Shown here piece by piece: positions 15,448 through 22,841 of a stretch of 37,108 nt of DNA. The translations under genes were made by a program, and so were the position numbers. Under the pieces are notes generated by a model, which ran no database searches, was not told the DNA's origin, and worked only from the letters and a program-made list of their open reading frames with translations. Source of the stretch: JBBIQS01 sp037442205 (GTDB lineage: Bacteria > Myxococcota > Myxococcia > Myxococcales > UBA5297); NCBI GenBank assembly GCA_037442205.1, contig JBBIQS010000077.1:1-37108 (forward strand), written 5' to 3'. Every line of letters starts with the position of its first letter. The stretch's first letter is position 1.

Positions 15448-16605
15448 ATGAAGATGCCCGTGCCCCTGCGCGCCACCCTCCTGCTCCTCGGCCTGTCGAC
15501 CTTGGCCTCGTGCGCCACGCTGCCGACCAAGCCTGAGCAGAAGCCCGAACGGCTGGAGTTCGAGCCGGTGGTGATCGCCCCCACCAAGCAGGATCTGGAG
15601 CTGACCAACCTCAACGACGAGGAGCTGTTCGCGCTAGGGACCAGCGAGTACGCGGCCAAGAGCTACGACCGGGCGGCGCTGTGCTTCACCCGGCTCGCCG
15701 ACCTGTTCCCCAAGTCGCCGCACCACGACGAGGCCATGTACAACGCCGGCCTGGCCTACGAGCGGCTGGAGCGCTTCGCCGACGCGCTGGAGCGGTTCAA
15801 GCCGCTGATGGATCCGGAGAAGGGCAAGGGCGACGCCCTGGACGCCGCCTTCCGAGCGGCCGAGTGCTACTACCACCTCGACGACTATGCCCCGGCGATC
15901 GCCATCCTCAACGCGGTCGCCGAGCGGGAGGACGTGGGCACGCAGGAGCGGCTGCAGGCCAAGGTGCAGAAGGGCGTCTGCCTGCTGGAGAGCGGCGACC
16001 CGGATGCCGCGGAGCGCTCGCTGCGCGACGCCCTCAACTACTACGGGCAGCGCAAGGAGACCGAGGCCTTCGACGACTACCTGCCCGGCCAGGCCCAGTT
16101 CTTCCTGGGAGAGGTCTACCGGGGCTTCTTCGACAAGGTCGACCTCGATCCGGAGAAGGGCGAGGACAAGCTGGGCAAGGACCTCGAGTACAAGTGCGAG
16201 ATGCTGCTGTCGGCCCAGGGGCACTACCTGCGCGCGATCCGCATCGGCCACGCCCAGTGGGCCACCGCCGCCGGCTTCCGGGTCGGCGAGATGTACGAGA
16301 CCCTCTACGACGCCATGCTCCACGCCAAGATCCCTCCCGGCTTCGACGAGGAGCAGACGCGGATCTACCGCGAGGAGCTGCGCAAGAAGGTCAAGGTGCT
16401 GGTGACCAAGGCGATGGGGATCTACGAGCGCACCCTGGCCGCCGCCGAGCGGATCGGCGCCGACAACCCCTTCGTCGAGCGCACCCGCCAGAGCCTGGAT
16501 CGGATGCGGCAGATCCTGCTCGAGGAGGAGGCCCCGGCCGGCGAGCCGGCCAAGGACGTCCAGCCGCCGGCGAGCCCGGCTTCCCAGGCGAACCCCACCT
16601 CCTGA
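15448..16605 (+). CDS. TPR-containing lipoprotein
   Basis: A 385-residue protein with a lipoprotein signal: hydrophobic LRATLLLLGLSTLASC with the lipobox LASC and Cys22 as the modified residue. From about residue 60 onward there are helical pairs of TPR type (SYDRAALCFTRLADLFPKSP, then YNAGLAYERLERFADALERF), similar in style to BamD or YbgF proteins. The C-terminal third is helical and charged, ending in a Pro/Ala tail. The start at 15448 is chosen because it gives the complete signal peptide; Met at 15454 is also possible. A role as an envelope scaffold is inferred; no specific partner is visible. Confidence 0.82.
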   Translation: MKMPVPLRATLLLLGLSTLASCATLPTKPEQKPERLEFEPVVIAPTKQDLELTNLNDEELFALGTSEYAAKSYDRAALCFTRLADLFPKSPHHDEAMYNAGLAYERLERFADALERFKPLMDPEKGKGDALDAAFRAAECYYHLDDYAPAIAILNAVAEREDVGTQERLQAKVQKGVCLLESGDPDAAERSLRDALNYYGQRKETEAFDDYLPGQAQFFLGEVYRGFFDKVDLDPEKGEDKLGKDLEYKCEMLLSAQGHYLRAIRIGHAQWATAAGFRVGEMYETLYDAMLHAKIPPGFDEEQTRIYREELRKKVKVLVTKAMGIYERTLAAAERIGADNPFVERTRQSLDRMRQILLEEEAPAGEPAKDVQPPASPASQANPTS

Positions 16606-16640
16606 CGGCGGATAGCGGAGCCATCGACTAGGATGGCGCG

Positions 16641-18044
16641 GTGAGCTCTTCGCCGCGCCGCGAGCCGATGGTGGTGATCCCGCTGGCGCTGCTGGCGCTG
16701 TGGGGGCTGGCCCAGCTGATACTGGTCGCCTCGGCGCTGGTAGCCGTGCCCGATCCGCGCCTCGGGCGCTACTTCAGCCCTGAGATCCTGGCGCGCCACG
16801 CCGAGTACCTGCGACCTTACCGGTACAAGTACTGGTTCGATCAGCTCACCGGCCTGCTGGTGGTGGGAATCTTCCTGATCGGTGGGCTGAACGCGCGGCT
16901 GCACCGCTCCTGCGAGCGGCTGTCGGCGAGGCTGGCGCCCGCGGGCCCCGGGATGCGCCAGCGCCTGGGAGCCGTGCTGGCCAGGCTGTGGGGCGATCAC
17001 TCGTGGAGCGGGGCGACGCTGTTCGTGGCCGCCTACCTGGCGATCAACCGGCTGTTGAACATCCCCGAGGACGTCTATTTCTCCTGGCACCGAGACCGGC
17101 AGCAGGGGATCTCGGTCGAGTCGCTGCCGCACTTCCTCGGGGACGAGGGCAAGTCCTTCGCCATCTCGCTGCTGATCTGGACCTGCCTGGCGTTCGGGCT
17201 CTACGGGCTGGCGCGGCGGCTGCCGCGCTGGTGGCTGTGGCTCGGATTGCCGTGTGCGCTCGGGCTCTTGGGCGCCGGGATGCTCGACCCGCTGCGGGTC
17301 AGCGTCTACCACGACATGGAGAAGCTGCCCGACGGCCCGGTCCGCCAGAAAGTGACCGAGGTGCTGGCCAAGGCCCACGTCGAGTACGAGGACGTCTACG
17401 TCCTCAAGGTCAACGACGTCACCCGGCGGGTGAACGCGGAGATCATCGGGCAGGGACCCACTCGGCGAATCCTGCTGTGGGACACCTTCCTGACGGCCAT
17501 GGAACCGGAGGAGATCGCCAATGGAGTGGCCCACGAGCTCGGCCATTTGCGCGATCGCAGCCCGGGGCGGCTGGTGTTGGCGGCGGTGCTGTTCTTGCCG
17601 GCGCTGTGGCTGCTGAGCCGGTTCCTCAGGGCGATGGGGCGCACCGGCCGGTTCGGCTTCGACGGCGACCACGACGTCCGCTCGCTGCCGGCGGTGTTCC
17701 TTTTCTGGTGGATGTTCGTCACCTTGCCCGACCCGGTGGCCTCCTGGCGCGCGCGAGCCGAGGAGACCCGCGCCGACGACTACGCGCTGGAGCTGCTCGA
17801 CCAGCCGGCGGCATTCCGCTCGATGATGGTGAAGCTCGGGCGGGTCAACCTGGCCGATCTCGATCCGCCGCTCTGGCGGTTCCTCGGGCATTCGCATCCG
17901 CGGATCTTGGACCGCCTGGAACGCGCTGAGGAATTCGCGCGCCAGAAGGGGAGGCTGCTTCCCGAGGCGCGGCCGGAGCTGTTCGCCGTCCCGGAGTTGG
18001 CGTTGCCTCCGCAGGAGAAAAAAAACGCACGCGCCGGCCCGTGA
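16641..18044 (+). CDS. M48-family zinc metalloprotease, integral membrane
   Basis: A 467-residue protein with several N-terminal hydrophobic helices, a cytosolic or membrane-facing protease domain and further helices after the active site. The zinc motif is HELGH (298-302, in GVAHELGHLRD), with a downstream Glu supplied by AEETRADDYALELL. The late LGHSHPRILDRLERAEEF matches the HPP region of M48/HtpX/Ste24 enzymes. It should cleave membrane or unfolded envelope proteins. The start is GTG with AGGAT upstream. The last codons (EKKNARAGP) lie inside the terminator of the convergent gene pair. It follows the TPR lipoprotein by 35 nt. Confidence 0.88.
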   Translation: MSSSPRREPMVVIPLALLALWGLAQLILVASALVAVPDPRLGRYFSPEILARHAEYLRPYRYKYWFDQLTGLLVVGIFLIGGLNARLHRSCERLSARLAPAGPGMRQRLGAVLARLWGDHSWSGATLFVAAYLAINRLLNIPEDVYFSWHRDRQQGISVESLPHFLGDEGKSFAISLLIWTCLAFGLYGLARRLPRWWLWLGLPCALGLLGAGMLDPLRVSVYHDMEKLPDGPVRQKVTEVLAKAHVEYEDVYVLKVNDVTRRVNAEIIGQGPTRRILLWDTFLTAMEPEEIANGVAHELGHLRDRSPGRLVLAAVLFLPALWLLSRFLRAMGRTGRFGFDGDHDVRSLPAVFLFWWMFVTLPDPVASWRARAEETRADDYALELLDQPAAFRSMMVKLGRVNLADLDPPLWRFLGHSHPRILDRLERAEEFARQKGRLLPEARPELFAVPELALPPQEKKNARAGP

Positions 18045-18054
18045 TGGCCGGCGC
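18018..18054 (-). terminator. Rho-independent terminator embedded in the end of the M48 protease gene
   Basis: gcgccggcc (18031-18039) pairs perfectly with ggccggcgc (18046-18054) around a 6-nt loop. On the minus strand the stem is followed by eight T residues (A8 at 18018-18025). It serves the leftward TPR/secreted-protein pair while encoding the last residues and stop codon of the plus-strand protease. Confidence 0.85.
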
Positions 18055-18075
18055 GGCTCCCCCCTCCGGCTGACC

Positions 18076-18594
18076 CTAGCGAGTCGGCTGCTCGTTCCCC
18101 TTGCGCTCCAGGTACTGCAGCAGGAAGCGGGCGCGCCGTCCGGCGGCGGTGGCGTTGGCCTTGTCGGCCTGGACCGCGTCGGTCAAGTCCTTGATCCCGC
18201 CCGAGTCGCCGCCCTTGAGGCGCAGCTCGCCGCGGTTGGCCAGGGCCACCGGGTTGTGCGGCGCGATCGCCAGCGCCTGGTCAAAGCAGGCGCGGGCGTC
18301 CTCGCGCCGGCCCAGCTTCTGGTAGACGCCGCCGAGGGCGGCGTGGGCGGCGGCGTCCTTGGGATTGACTGCCACCAGCCCCTCGAAGAGGACGCGGGAG
18401 TCGTTGAGACGGCCGCGGTCGGCCAGCTCGCAGCCGAGCTTGGCGATCTGGGCCGCCTTCTCGGCGGTCATTCCCTCGACCTGGGCCCAGGTGATTTCGC
18501 CGTTCAGGAAGGCGCGGATGCGGCTCCTGGTGGCCTCGTCGAGGGGCTTGGGCGGCTTGGCGGCGGCAGGCGGGTTCGGCAGCTTGGCAATCAT
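18076..18594 (-). CDS. Small TPR protein, SycD/LcrH-like type III chaperone candidate
   Basis: A 172-residue cytosolic protein. After a Pro/Lys-rich head it has three consecutive TPR units: residues 48-81 (IAKLGCELADRGRLNDSRVL), 82-115 (ALGGVYQKLGRREDARACF) and 116-149. Three TPRs with a short helical N-terminus and about 165 residues is the architecture of SycD/LcrH/PcrH chaperones of type III translocators. The gene lies 39 nt downstream of the secreted-protein candidate in the same transcript, the expected setting for a chaperone and its client. Generic small TPR proteins look similar, so the chaperone call rests mainly on context. Confidence 0.7.
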   Translation of the reverse strand: MIAKLPNPPAAAKPPKPLDEATRSRIRAFLNGEITWAQVEGMTAEKAAQIAKLGCELADRGRLNDSRVLFEGLVAVNPKDAAAHAALGGVYQKLGRREDARACFDQALAIAPHNPVALANRGELRLKGGDSGGIKDLTDAVQADKANATAAGRRARFLLQYLERKGNEQPTR

Positions 18595-18633
18595 TGGATT
18601 TCTCTCGGGAAAGAGGTTGTCAGAAGAACCGCT

Positions 18634-19815
18634 CTAGATCCGGCCCATGTTGTTGATGGCGGTCTTGGCCATCTCGTGGGCGACGCTCATGTAGTTGGAG
18701 AGCATCGAGAACATCTCCTGGCGCTTGGTCATCAGGTCTTGCAGCTGCATCTGGAGCGTGGCGAGGTCTCCCTTGTTCGGATCTTTGGAGGCGTCCTTGA
18801 TCTTCTTCGCCATGTCCCGCATCTGGCCGTTGATCGTGCCCATCGCCTCGTTGAGGATGGTGTTGACCATCTGATCCACGGACATGTTGTCGTAGCGGTG
18901 CTCGTCCTCGGCGGGCGCAGCCTGCTGGGCGTCGCTGCTGCCCTTGGCCCCCTCAGTCGAGGAGGGGCTCTCGGCGCCGGACGTGCCGCCGGCGCCGGAG
19001 GTGCCGCTGGCGCCGGACGTGCCGCTGGCGCCGGAGGTGCCGCTCGCGCCGGAGGTGCCGCTGGCGCCGGACGTGCCGCCAGCGCCTGACGTGCCGGAGG
19101 TGTTGGAGCCGCCGGTGGTGGTGCCGCCGGTGGTGGTGCCGGGGCCGTCGGTCTGCTGGCCTCCACCGGTTCCGGCGGGGCCGCCGGAAGCGATCTGCAT
19201 GGGAGGGATGCGCATCCTGTAGTCCCTGCCGAGGGTCGGGGTCTCCTGCCGGTTCGGCATGCTGGGCGCGACCTCCTTGGCCATCGCCGCGTCGAGGTCG
19301 CACTGGGCGATCTTCCCGTCGGTCTGGCCGATGCCCGCGGCGGTGTCCAAGGCGTCAATGATGCTCGGATTCTCGAGGAGCTTCCCTATGAGCTCGCGGG
19401 TGCTCTGGGGCAGGTCGGGGTTGTCCTTGGCGTTCTGCAGGCTTTCGCGGGTGATGAACCCTTCGCCGTCCTTGAGGCTGTCGTAGTTCGCGCTCAGCTC
19501 GCCGGCGGCGGCCTTGACCTCGGCGGGATCGGCTCCGTTGGCGTAGCCGCTTGCCGAGCCGGTGGCTCCCGCTCCCGAGCTGCCGTTGCTGTACTCGACG
19601 TTGCCGGTGTAGGCGGCCTTGCCGTGTTCCCAGGCGCCACTCCAATTGCCGTCATAGCCATCCTTGACCGCCTCAACGCCCTGGCCAACTCGCTTGGCGG
19701 TCTGGTCGTCGGCGCCGCATCCCTTGGCCACCGCTTCTCCAGCGCCCTCGAGATCGCCGCTGGCAATGTCCTTTCCCGCTTCGTAAAGGCCGCCGACAAA
19801 TTCGATAAGACCCAT
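18634..19815 (-). CDS. Putative type III-like secreted protein with EF-hand/NolX-like segment and GTSGAS repeats
   Basis: A 393-residue protein with no Sec signal. Residues 1-108 are Gly/Ala-rich and helical. Residues 109-178 (NYDSLKDGEGFITRESLQNA, later ALDTAAGIGQTDGKI and LDAAM) form two EF-hand-like loops around NPDLPQSTRELIGKLLENPS. The same order (NP-LP..., LLDNP..., ALDTAAGG, DGK) is what I recall from HrpF/NolX/NopX type III translocators. Residues 239-281 are GTSGAS repeats. Residues 310-393 are Met/Gln-rich amphipathic helix (MQLQDLMTKRQEMFSMLSNY), like needle or translocator proteins. GGAGG precedes the ATG. No secretion apparatus gene is in the window. A calcium-binding surface protein is the alternative. 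Confidence 0.7.
   Translation of the reverse strand: MGLIEFVGGLYEAGKDIASGDLEGAGEAVAKGCGADDQTAKRVGQGVEAVKDGYDGNWSGAWEHGKAAYTGNVEYSNGSSGAGATGSASGYANGADPAEVKAAAGELSANYDSLKDGEGFITRESLQNAKDNPDLPQSTRELIGKLLENPSIIDALDTAAGIGQTDGKIAQCDLDAAMAKEVAPSMPNRQETPTLGRDYRMRIPPMQIASGGPAGTGGGQQTDGPGTTTGGTTTGGSNTSGTSGAGGTSGASGTSGASGTSGASGTSGASGTSGAGGTSGAESPSSTEGAKGSSDAQQAAPAEDEHRYDNMSVDQMVNTILNEAMGTINGQMRDMAKKIKDASKDPNKGDLATLQMQLQDLMTKRQEMFSMLSNYMSVAHEMAKTAINNMGRI
18973..19101 (-). repeat. In-frame 18-nt tandem repeats encoding GTSGAS
   Basis: About seven copies of an 18-nt unit encode Gly-Thr-Ser-Gly-Ala/Ser-Gly/Ser. Copies differ mainly at third positions, so this is a flexible linker that can expand or contract by whole units without a frameshift. 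Confidence 0.85.
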
Positions 19816-19900
19816 CCCATCCTCCGAAACCGGCGCAGTAGGTTGGAGGCGCCCGCCGGAGGCGCGATGCCCGGCCGGCTGTGCAGCGGCAGTGCCTGCG

Positions 19901-19987
19901 GGAACAAGTCCTGAATTCAGGGGTTTGGCAGGCTGGCCGCGCGGATGGTTGTTCCGCCGCGGAACAGGCCTGTGCCAGGACGGAACA
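19901..19987. promoter_or_regulatory. Cluster of TGTTCC/GGAACA operator-like sites
   Basis: The gene-free stretch 19816-20151 separates the divergent secreted-protein gene and mltG. It has GGAACA at 19901, 19961 and 19982 and inverted TGTTCC at 19950. 19950-19966 is a perfect 8+1+8 palindrome (TGTTCCGCCGCGGAACA), and the copy at 19982 is two helical turns away. A separate 12-bp palindrome cctgaattcagg lies at 19910-19921. The layout suggests a repressor or activator controlling one or both genes. I see no convincing sigma-70 or sigma-54 core promoter. Confidence 0.5.
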
Positions 19988-20151
19988 GGCGCTCGTTCGT
20001 TTGACGCTCCCCGAGGACCCTTTTAGATTTGACCCTCCATGTCTGGCTCCCTCGGCCCCCTCCAGCTCTTCCTGACCGCTAGGCCTGGACGCACGGGCTG
20101 GGAGCGCGCCCGCGCCTCGAGCGCTTCCGATGGGCGCTTCGGGGAGGTCTC

Positions 20152-21183
20152 GTGAAGAAGGCGGCGATCGTCGCGGCAATCGTGCTGGTCCTCGGCGGCC
20201 TGAGCGCCCTGGGCGGCTACCTGTGGTGGGAGCACTCGATCGACGTCTACGCCCAGCAGCCTTTCGGCCCGGCACAGGCAAAGTCGGTGGAGATCGCCGG
20301 CGGTGCGCGGATGAAGGAGGTCGCCGCGGCGCTGTTCCGCGAGGGCGTCATCTCCGACGAATCGCGCTTCTACTGGCTGGCCCGCAAGCTCAAGAAAGAC
20401 CGCCAGATCAAAGCCGGCGAGTACGAGTTCGAGGGCCCGCAGCTGCCCGAAAAGATTCTGGAAACCATCGCCCAGGGCAAGGTGAAGCTCTACCACTGCA
20501 CCTTGGCCGAGGGCCTGCGCCTGGACGAGATCGCCCCGCTGCTGGAGAAGTGCGGCTTCGGCAAGGCCGACGAGCTGCTCAAGCTGGCCCGCGACTCGGC
20601 GTTCGCCAAGAAGGCCGGCGTCCCCGCCGACTCGCTCGAGGGCTTCCTGTTCCCCGACACCTACTCCTTCCCCAAGAACCCCAAGCCCGAGGCGGTGCTG
20701 CACAAGATGGTCGGCCGCTTCATGGAGGAGTTCAAGAAGGCCGAGGCCCAGCGCAAGCCCGGGATCAGCCTCAACGCCCTGGAGACCGCGACCCTGGCCT
20801 CGATCATCGAGAAGGAGACCGCCGTCCCCGAGGAGCGGCGCCGGGTCAGCTGCCTGTTCCACAACCGCCTCAAGAAGCACATGCGCCTGGAGACCGATCC
20901 CACCGTCATCTACGCCAAGATCCTGCGCTACGGCTCCTTCGACGGGAACATCACCCACGACGACCTGCGGTTCCAGCACCCCTACAACACCTACAAGAAC
21001 AAGGGGCTGCCGCCCGGCCCCATCGCCTGCCCCGGGAAGTCGGCGCTCGAGGCAGCACTCAATCCCATCGAGTGCGACGACCTGTTCTTCGTGGCCTGCG
21101 GCGGCGGAACCCACAAGTTCTGCCCCGACTTCAAGTGCCACGACCACTTCGTGGACATCTGCCAGCGGCACAAGCAGCCCTAG
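20152..21183 (+). CDS. mltG: Endolytic murein transglycosylase MltG
   Basis: A 343-residue inner-membrane enzyme that cuts nascent peptidoglycan strands and so ends glycan polymerisation. A single N-terminal membrane helix (about 4-25) is followed by a LysM-like region and the catalytic domain. Landmarks are the EGFLFPDTY motif, the catalytic Glu220 in SIIEKETAVPEE, LETDPTVIYA and YNTYKNKGLPPGPIACPG. The GTG start at 20152 is fixed by GGGGAGG at 20141-20147. The C-terminus has an unusual Cys/His-rich tail (FCPDFKCHDHFVDICQRH) that is not typical of E. coli MltG and could bind a metal. The usual partners (tmk, holB, pabC) are not adjacent. Confidence 0.95.
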   Translation: MKKAAIVAAIVLVLGGLSALGGYLWWEHSIDVYAQQPFGPAQAKSVEIAGGARMKEVAAALFREGVISDESRFYWLARKLKKDRQIKAGEYEFEGPQLPEKILETIAQGKVKLYHCTLAEGLRLDEIAPLLEKCGFGKADELLKLARDSAFAKKAGVPADSLEGFLFPDTYSFPKNPKPEAVLHKMVGRFMEEFKKAEAQRKPGISLNALETATLASIIEKETAVPEERRRVSCLFHNRLKKHMRLETDPTVIYAKILRYGSFDGNITHDDLRFQHPYNTYKNKGLPPGPIACPGKSALEAALNPIECDDLFFVACGGGTHKFCPDFKCHDHFVDICQRHKQP

Positions 21184-21317
21184 CCACCGCAGTCCGCATT
21201 CCCTGCCCCGGCGTTTGCCCCGCCCTCCGACACGGCTGGCGTGACAACTGCACTGGCGACGTTCGCGTGGCGTCCGGCCGGCGGCCGTGGTTGACTGTCG
21301 CCGATTTGGGAGTGCTG

Positions 21318-21974
21318 ATGGATGTGTTGAGGAAGTTGCGGGTCGCGGTTCTCGACGACGACCAGTCGCTGGTCAATGCCTTGGTGGGGCTGCTGGAGCG
21401 GCAAAAGGGGATCGAGGTCGTCGCCTCCTGGGCCACCGCGGCCGAGGCCCGAGGCTGGCTTGAACAGGGCAACTTGGCGGATGTGCTGCTGGTCGATCAG
21501 ACGCTGAGCCGCGAGCCGCCGGAGTACGGAGTCGATTTCATCTGGCAGGTCCGCTCCGACCTCCCGGCCACGCGCTTCATCCTGCTCACCGGCGATCCCT
21601 CGGTGGACCTGGCGCGGGAGGCGCTGCGGGCCGGGGCGCGGGGAGTGGTCTGGAAGCACAACGCCCTGATGCACCTCTACCCGGCGCTGAAGACGGTCGC
21701 CGCGGGGAGCTACTTCCTCGAGCCGGAGATCAGCGACGCGGTGCTGGCAGAGCAGTTCCTGGCCACCCTCGGGCCCGAGCCGGAGCTGCTCACCGACGCC
21801 GAGCGCGACATCGTGATCCTGGTCGCCGAGGGTCTGAGCAACGCCAGGATCGCCGCCCGCCGCCACAAGAGCGTCAACACCGTCAAGACCCAGCTCGCCA
21901 GCGCCTGCGACAAGCTGGGCGCGGCCACCCGCCAGGACGCCGTCCTCCGGGCCAAGCTCCGAGGCCTGCTCTAG
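21318..21974 (+). CDS. NarL/FixJ-type response regulator
   Basis: A 218-residue two-domain regulator. The receiver domain (5-125) has the acidic pocket D13-D15, phosphoacceptor D60 in LLVDQT, T91 in ILLTGD and K113 in VVWKHN. The C-terminal LuxR-type helix-turn-helix (about 158-215) carries LTDAERDIVILVAEGLSNAR and the recognition-helix region KSVNTVKTQLASACDKLGA. It should bind DNA when phosphorylated. No histidine kinase is in the window, so it is an orphan here. The ATG at 21318 follows GGGAG closely. A 7-bp hairpin (21992-22008) lies just after the stop. Confidence 0.92.
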   Translation: MDVLRKLRVAVLDDDQSLVNALVGLLERQKGIEVVASWATAAEARGWLEQGNLADVLLVDQTLSREPPEYGVDFIWQVRSDLPATRFILLTGDPSVDLAREALRAGARGVVWKHNALMHLYPALKTVAAGSYFLEPEISDAVLAEQFLATLGPEPELLTDAERDIVILVAEGLSNARIAARRHKSVNTVKTQLASACDKLGAATRQDAVLRAKLRGLL

Positions 21975-22055
21975 CCTGCCGACCCGGAGATTCACCCGCC
22001 CCGGGTGATGCGCCAGGGCCGGCGAATGTCCTACGGTGAGCAGTGGGAGAGGGGT

Positions 22056-22092
22056 TCCGGGGTGCGAGACCTTCGCGGCTTCGCACCCCGGA
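22056..22092. terminator. Bidirectional terminator between convergent genes
   Basis: tccggggtgcga (22056-22067) pairs perfectly with tcgcaccccgga (22081-22092) over 12 bp, with a 13-nt loop that can form a small inner stem. It sits between the response regulator and the leftward transglutaminase-like gene. T-tracts are poor on both sides. Confidence 0.7.
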
Positions 22093-22116
22093 TCCTGAGT
22101 TTCGGCGGCGCCGCGC

Positions 22117-22758
22117 TCAGTCTCGCTTCTTGTTGGGCTTGTAGAGCCCCGCCAGGTTGACCCCCAGCATCCCTGCGCGCAGCGACCGGTCGTCCTTGGG
22201 CGTGAGCCTGCGGATCATCGACTTGGTCAGCAGATCCTGGTGCTCGATCTCGTCCAGGGCCTTGGCGATGAGGTCCAGGTGCTGGTCACTGGTCTGCCAC
22301 TGCAGGCGATCGAAGCGCCGAAGGTCGAGAAGCTTGGAGAAGGCGCGCAGCGTCTTCTCGCCCGAGGCGTTGTAGTAGTCCTCGAAGTAGCTCAGCACCA
22401 GCTCGCGCAGGGTCTTGAAGATCGGCTCGCGGAAGCGCAGCCCGACGAAGTTCGACTTGGCCAGCGCCCCGTACCGCCCCTCGAGCTCGTAGACCGCCAG
22501 GATGTGGTCGTCGTCGCGCACCGCGCGCATGTCCAGCAGGCGCGGCCGGAAGCCGATCCACCCCAGGGCGCAGGCGGCGAAGAGCGCCCCGTCGAAGCAG
22601 TGCGCCCGCCGGTCGCGCATCACGCTGCGCGGCGAGCGGTAGATGGGATCGGCGCTGTAGCCCACCGAGTCGAGGAAGCCCTGGATCTTGGCCGGAGTGG
22701 TCAGCGATTTCAGGATCTTGCGCTCGGCCGGGGTCCAGTCTGGGGTGAGGCGGGCCAT
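22117..22758 (-). CDS. Transglutaminase-like cysteine-protease-fold protein
   Basis: A 213-residue soluble protein. RRAHCFDGALFAACAL (51-65) and DDDHILAVYELEGRYGALAK (82-101) give the Cys54-His85 pair and the spacing of transglutaminase-like/papain-fold enzymes. The third position appears as Asn103 (SNF) rather than the usual Asp. The N-terminal TPAKIQGFLDSVGY and the C-terminal LSYFEDYYNASGEKTLRAFS are family-specific and of unknown role. The start at 22758 is set by GAGGAG 6 nt upstream. Substrate and pathway are unknown. It lies 83 nt downstream of the phosphofructokinase gene in the same direction and may be cotranscribed. Confidence 0.78.
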   Translation of the reverse strand: MARLTPDWTPAERKILKSLTTPAKIQGFLDSVGYSADPIYRSPRSVMRDRRAHCFDGALFAACALGWIGFRPRLLDMRAVRDDDHILAVYELEGRYGALAKSNFVGLRFREPIFKTLRELVLSYFEDYYNASGEKTLRAFSKLLDLRRFDRLQWQTSDQHLDLIAKALDEIEHQDLLTKSMIRRLTPKDDRSLRAGMLGVNLAGLYKPNKKRD

Positions 22759-22841
22759 CGGTTCTCCTCGGGGCAATGCAGCGACGCCGAACCGCCTCGG
22801 CAAGGCGATCCGGCGTCGGTGAGACTCAACCTGCGGTCAGC

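Noticed and set aside
18973..19101. Regular 18-nt repeats that could suggest a CRISPR array
   Set aside because: There are no spacers; the units are contiguous, in frame and encode GTSGAS in a plausible protein.
19935..20000. A sigma-54-like TGGCAC element on the minus strand near 19970
   Set aside because: The partner -12 element would need GC at a fixed distance, but TT is present there.
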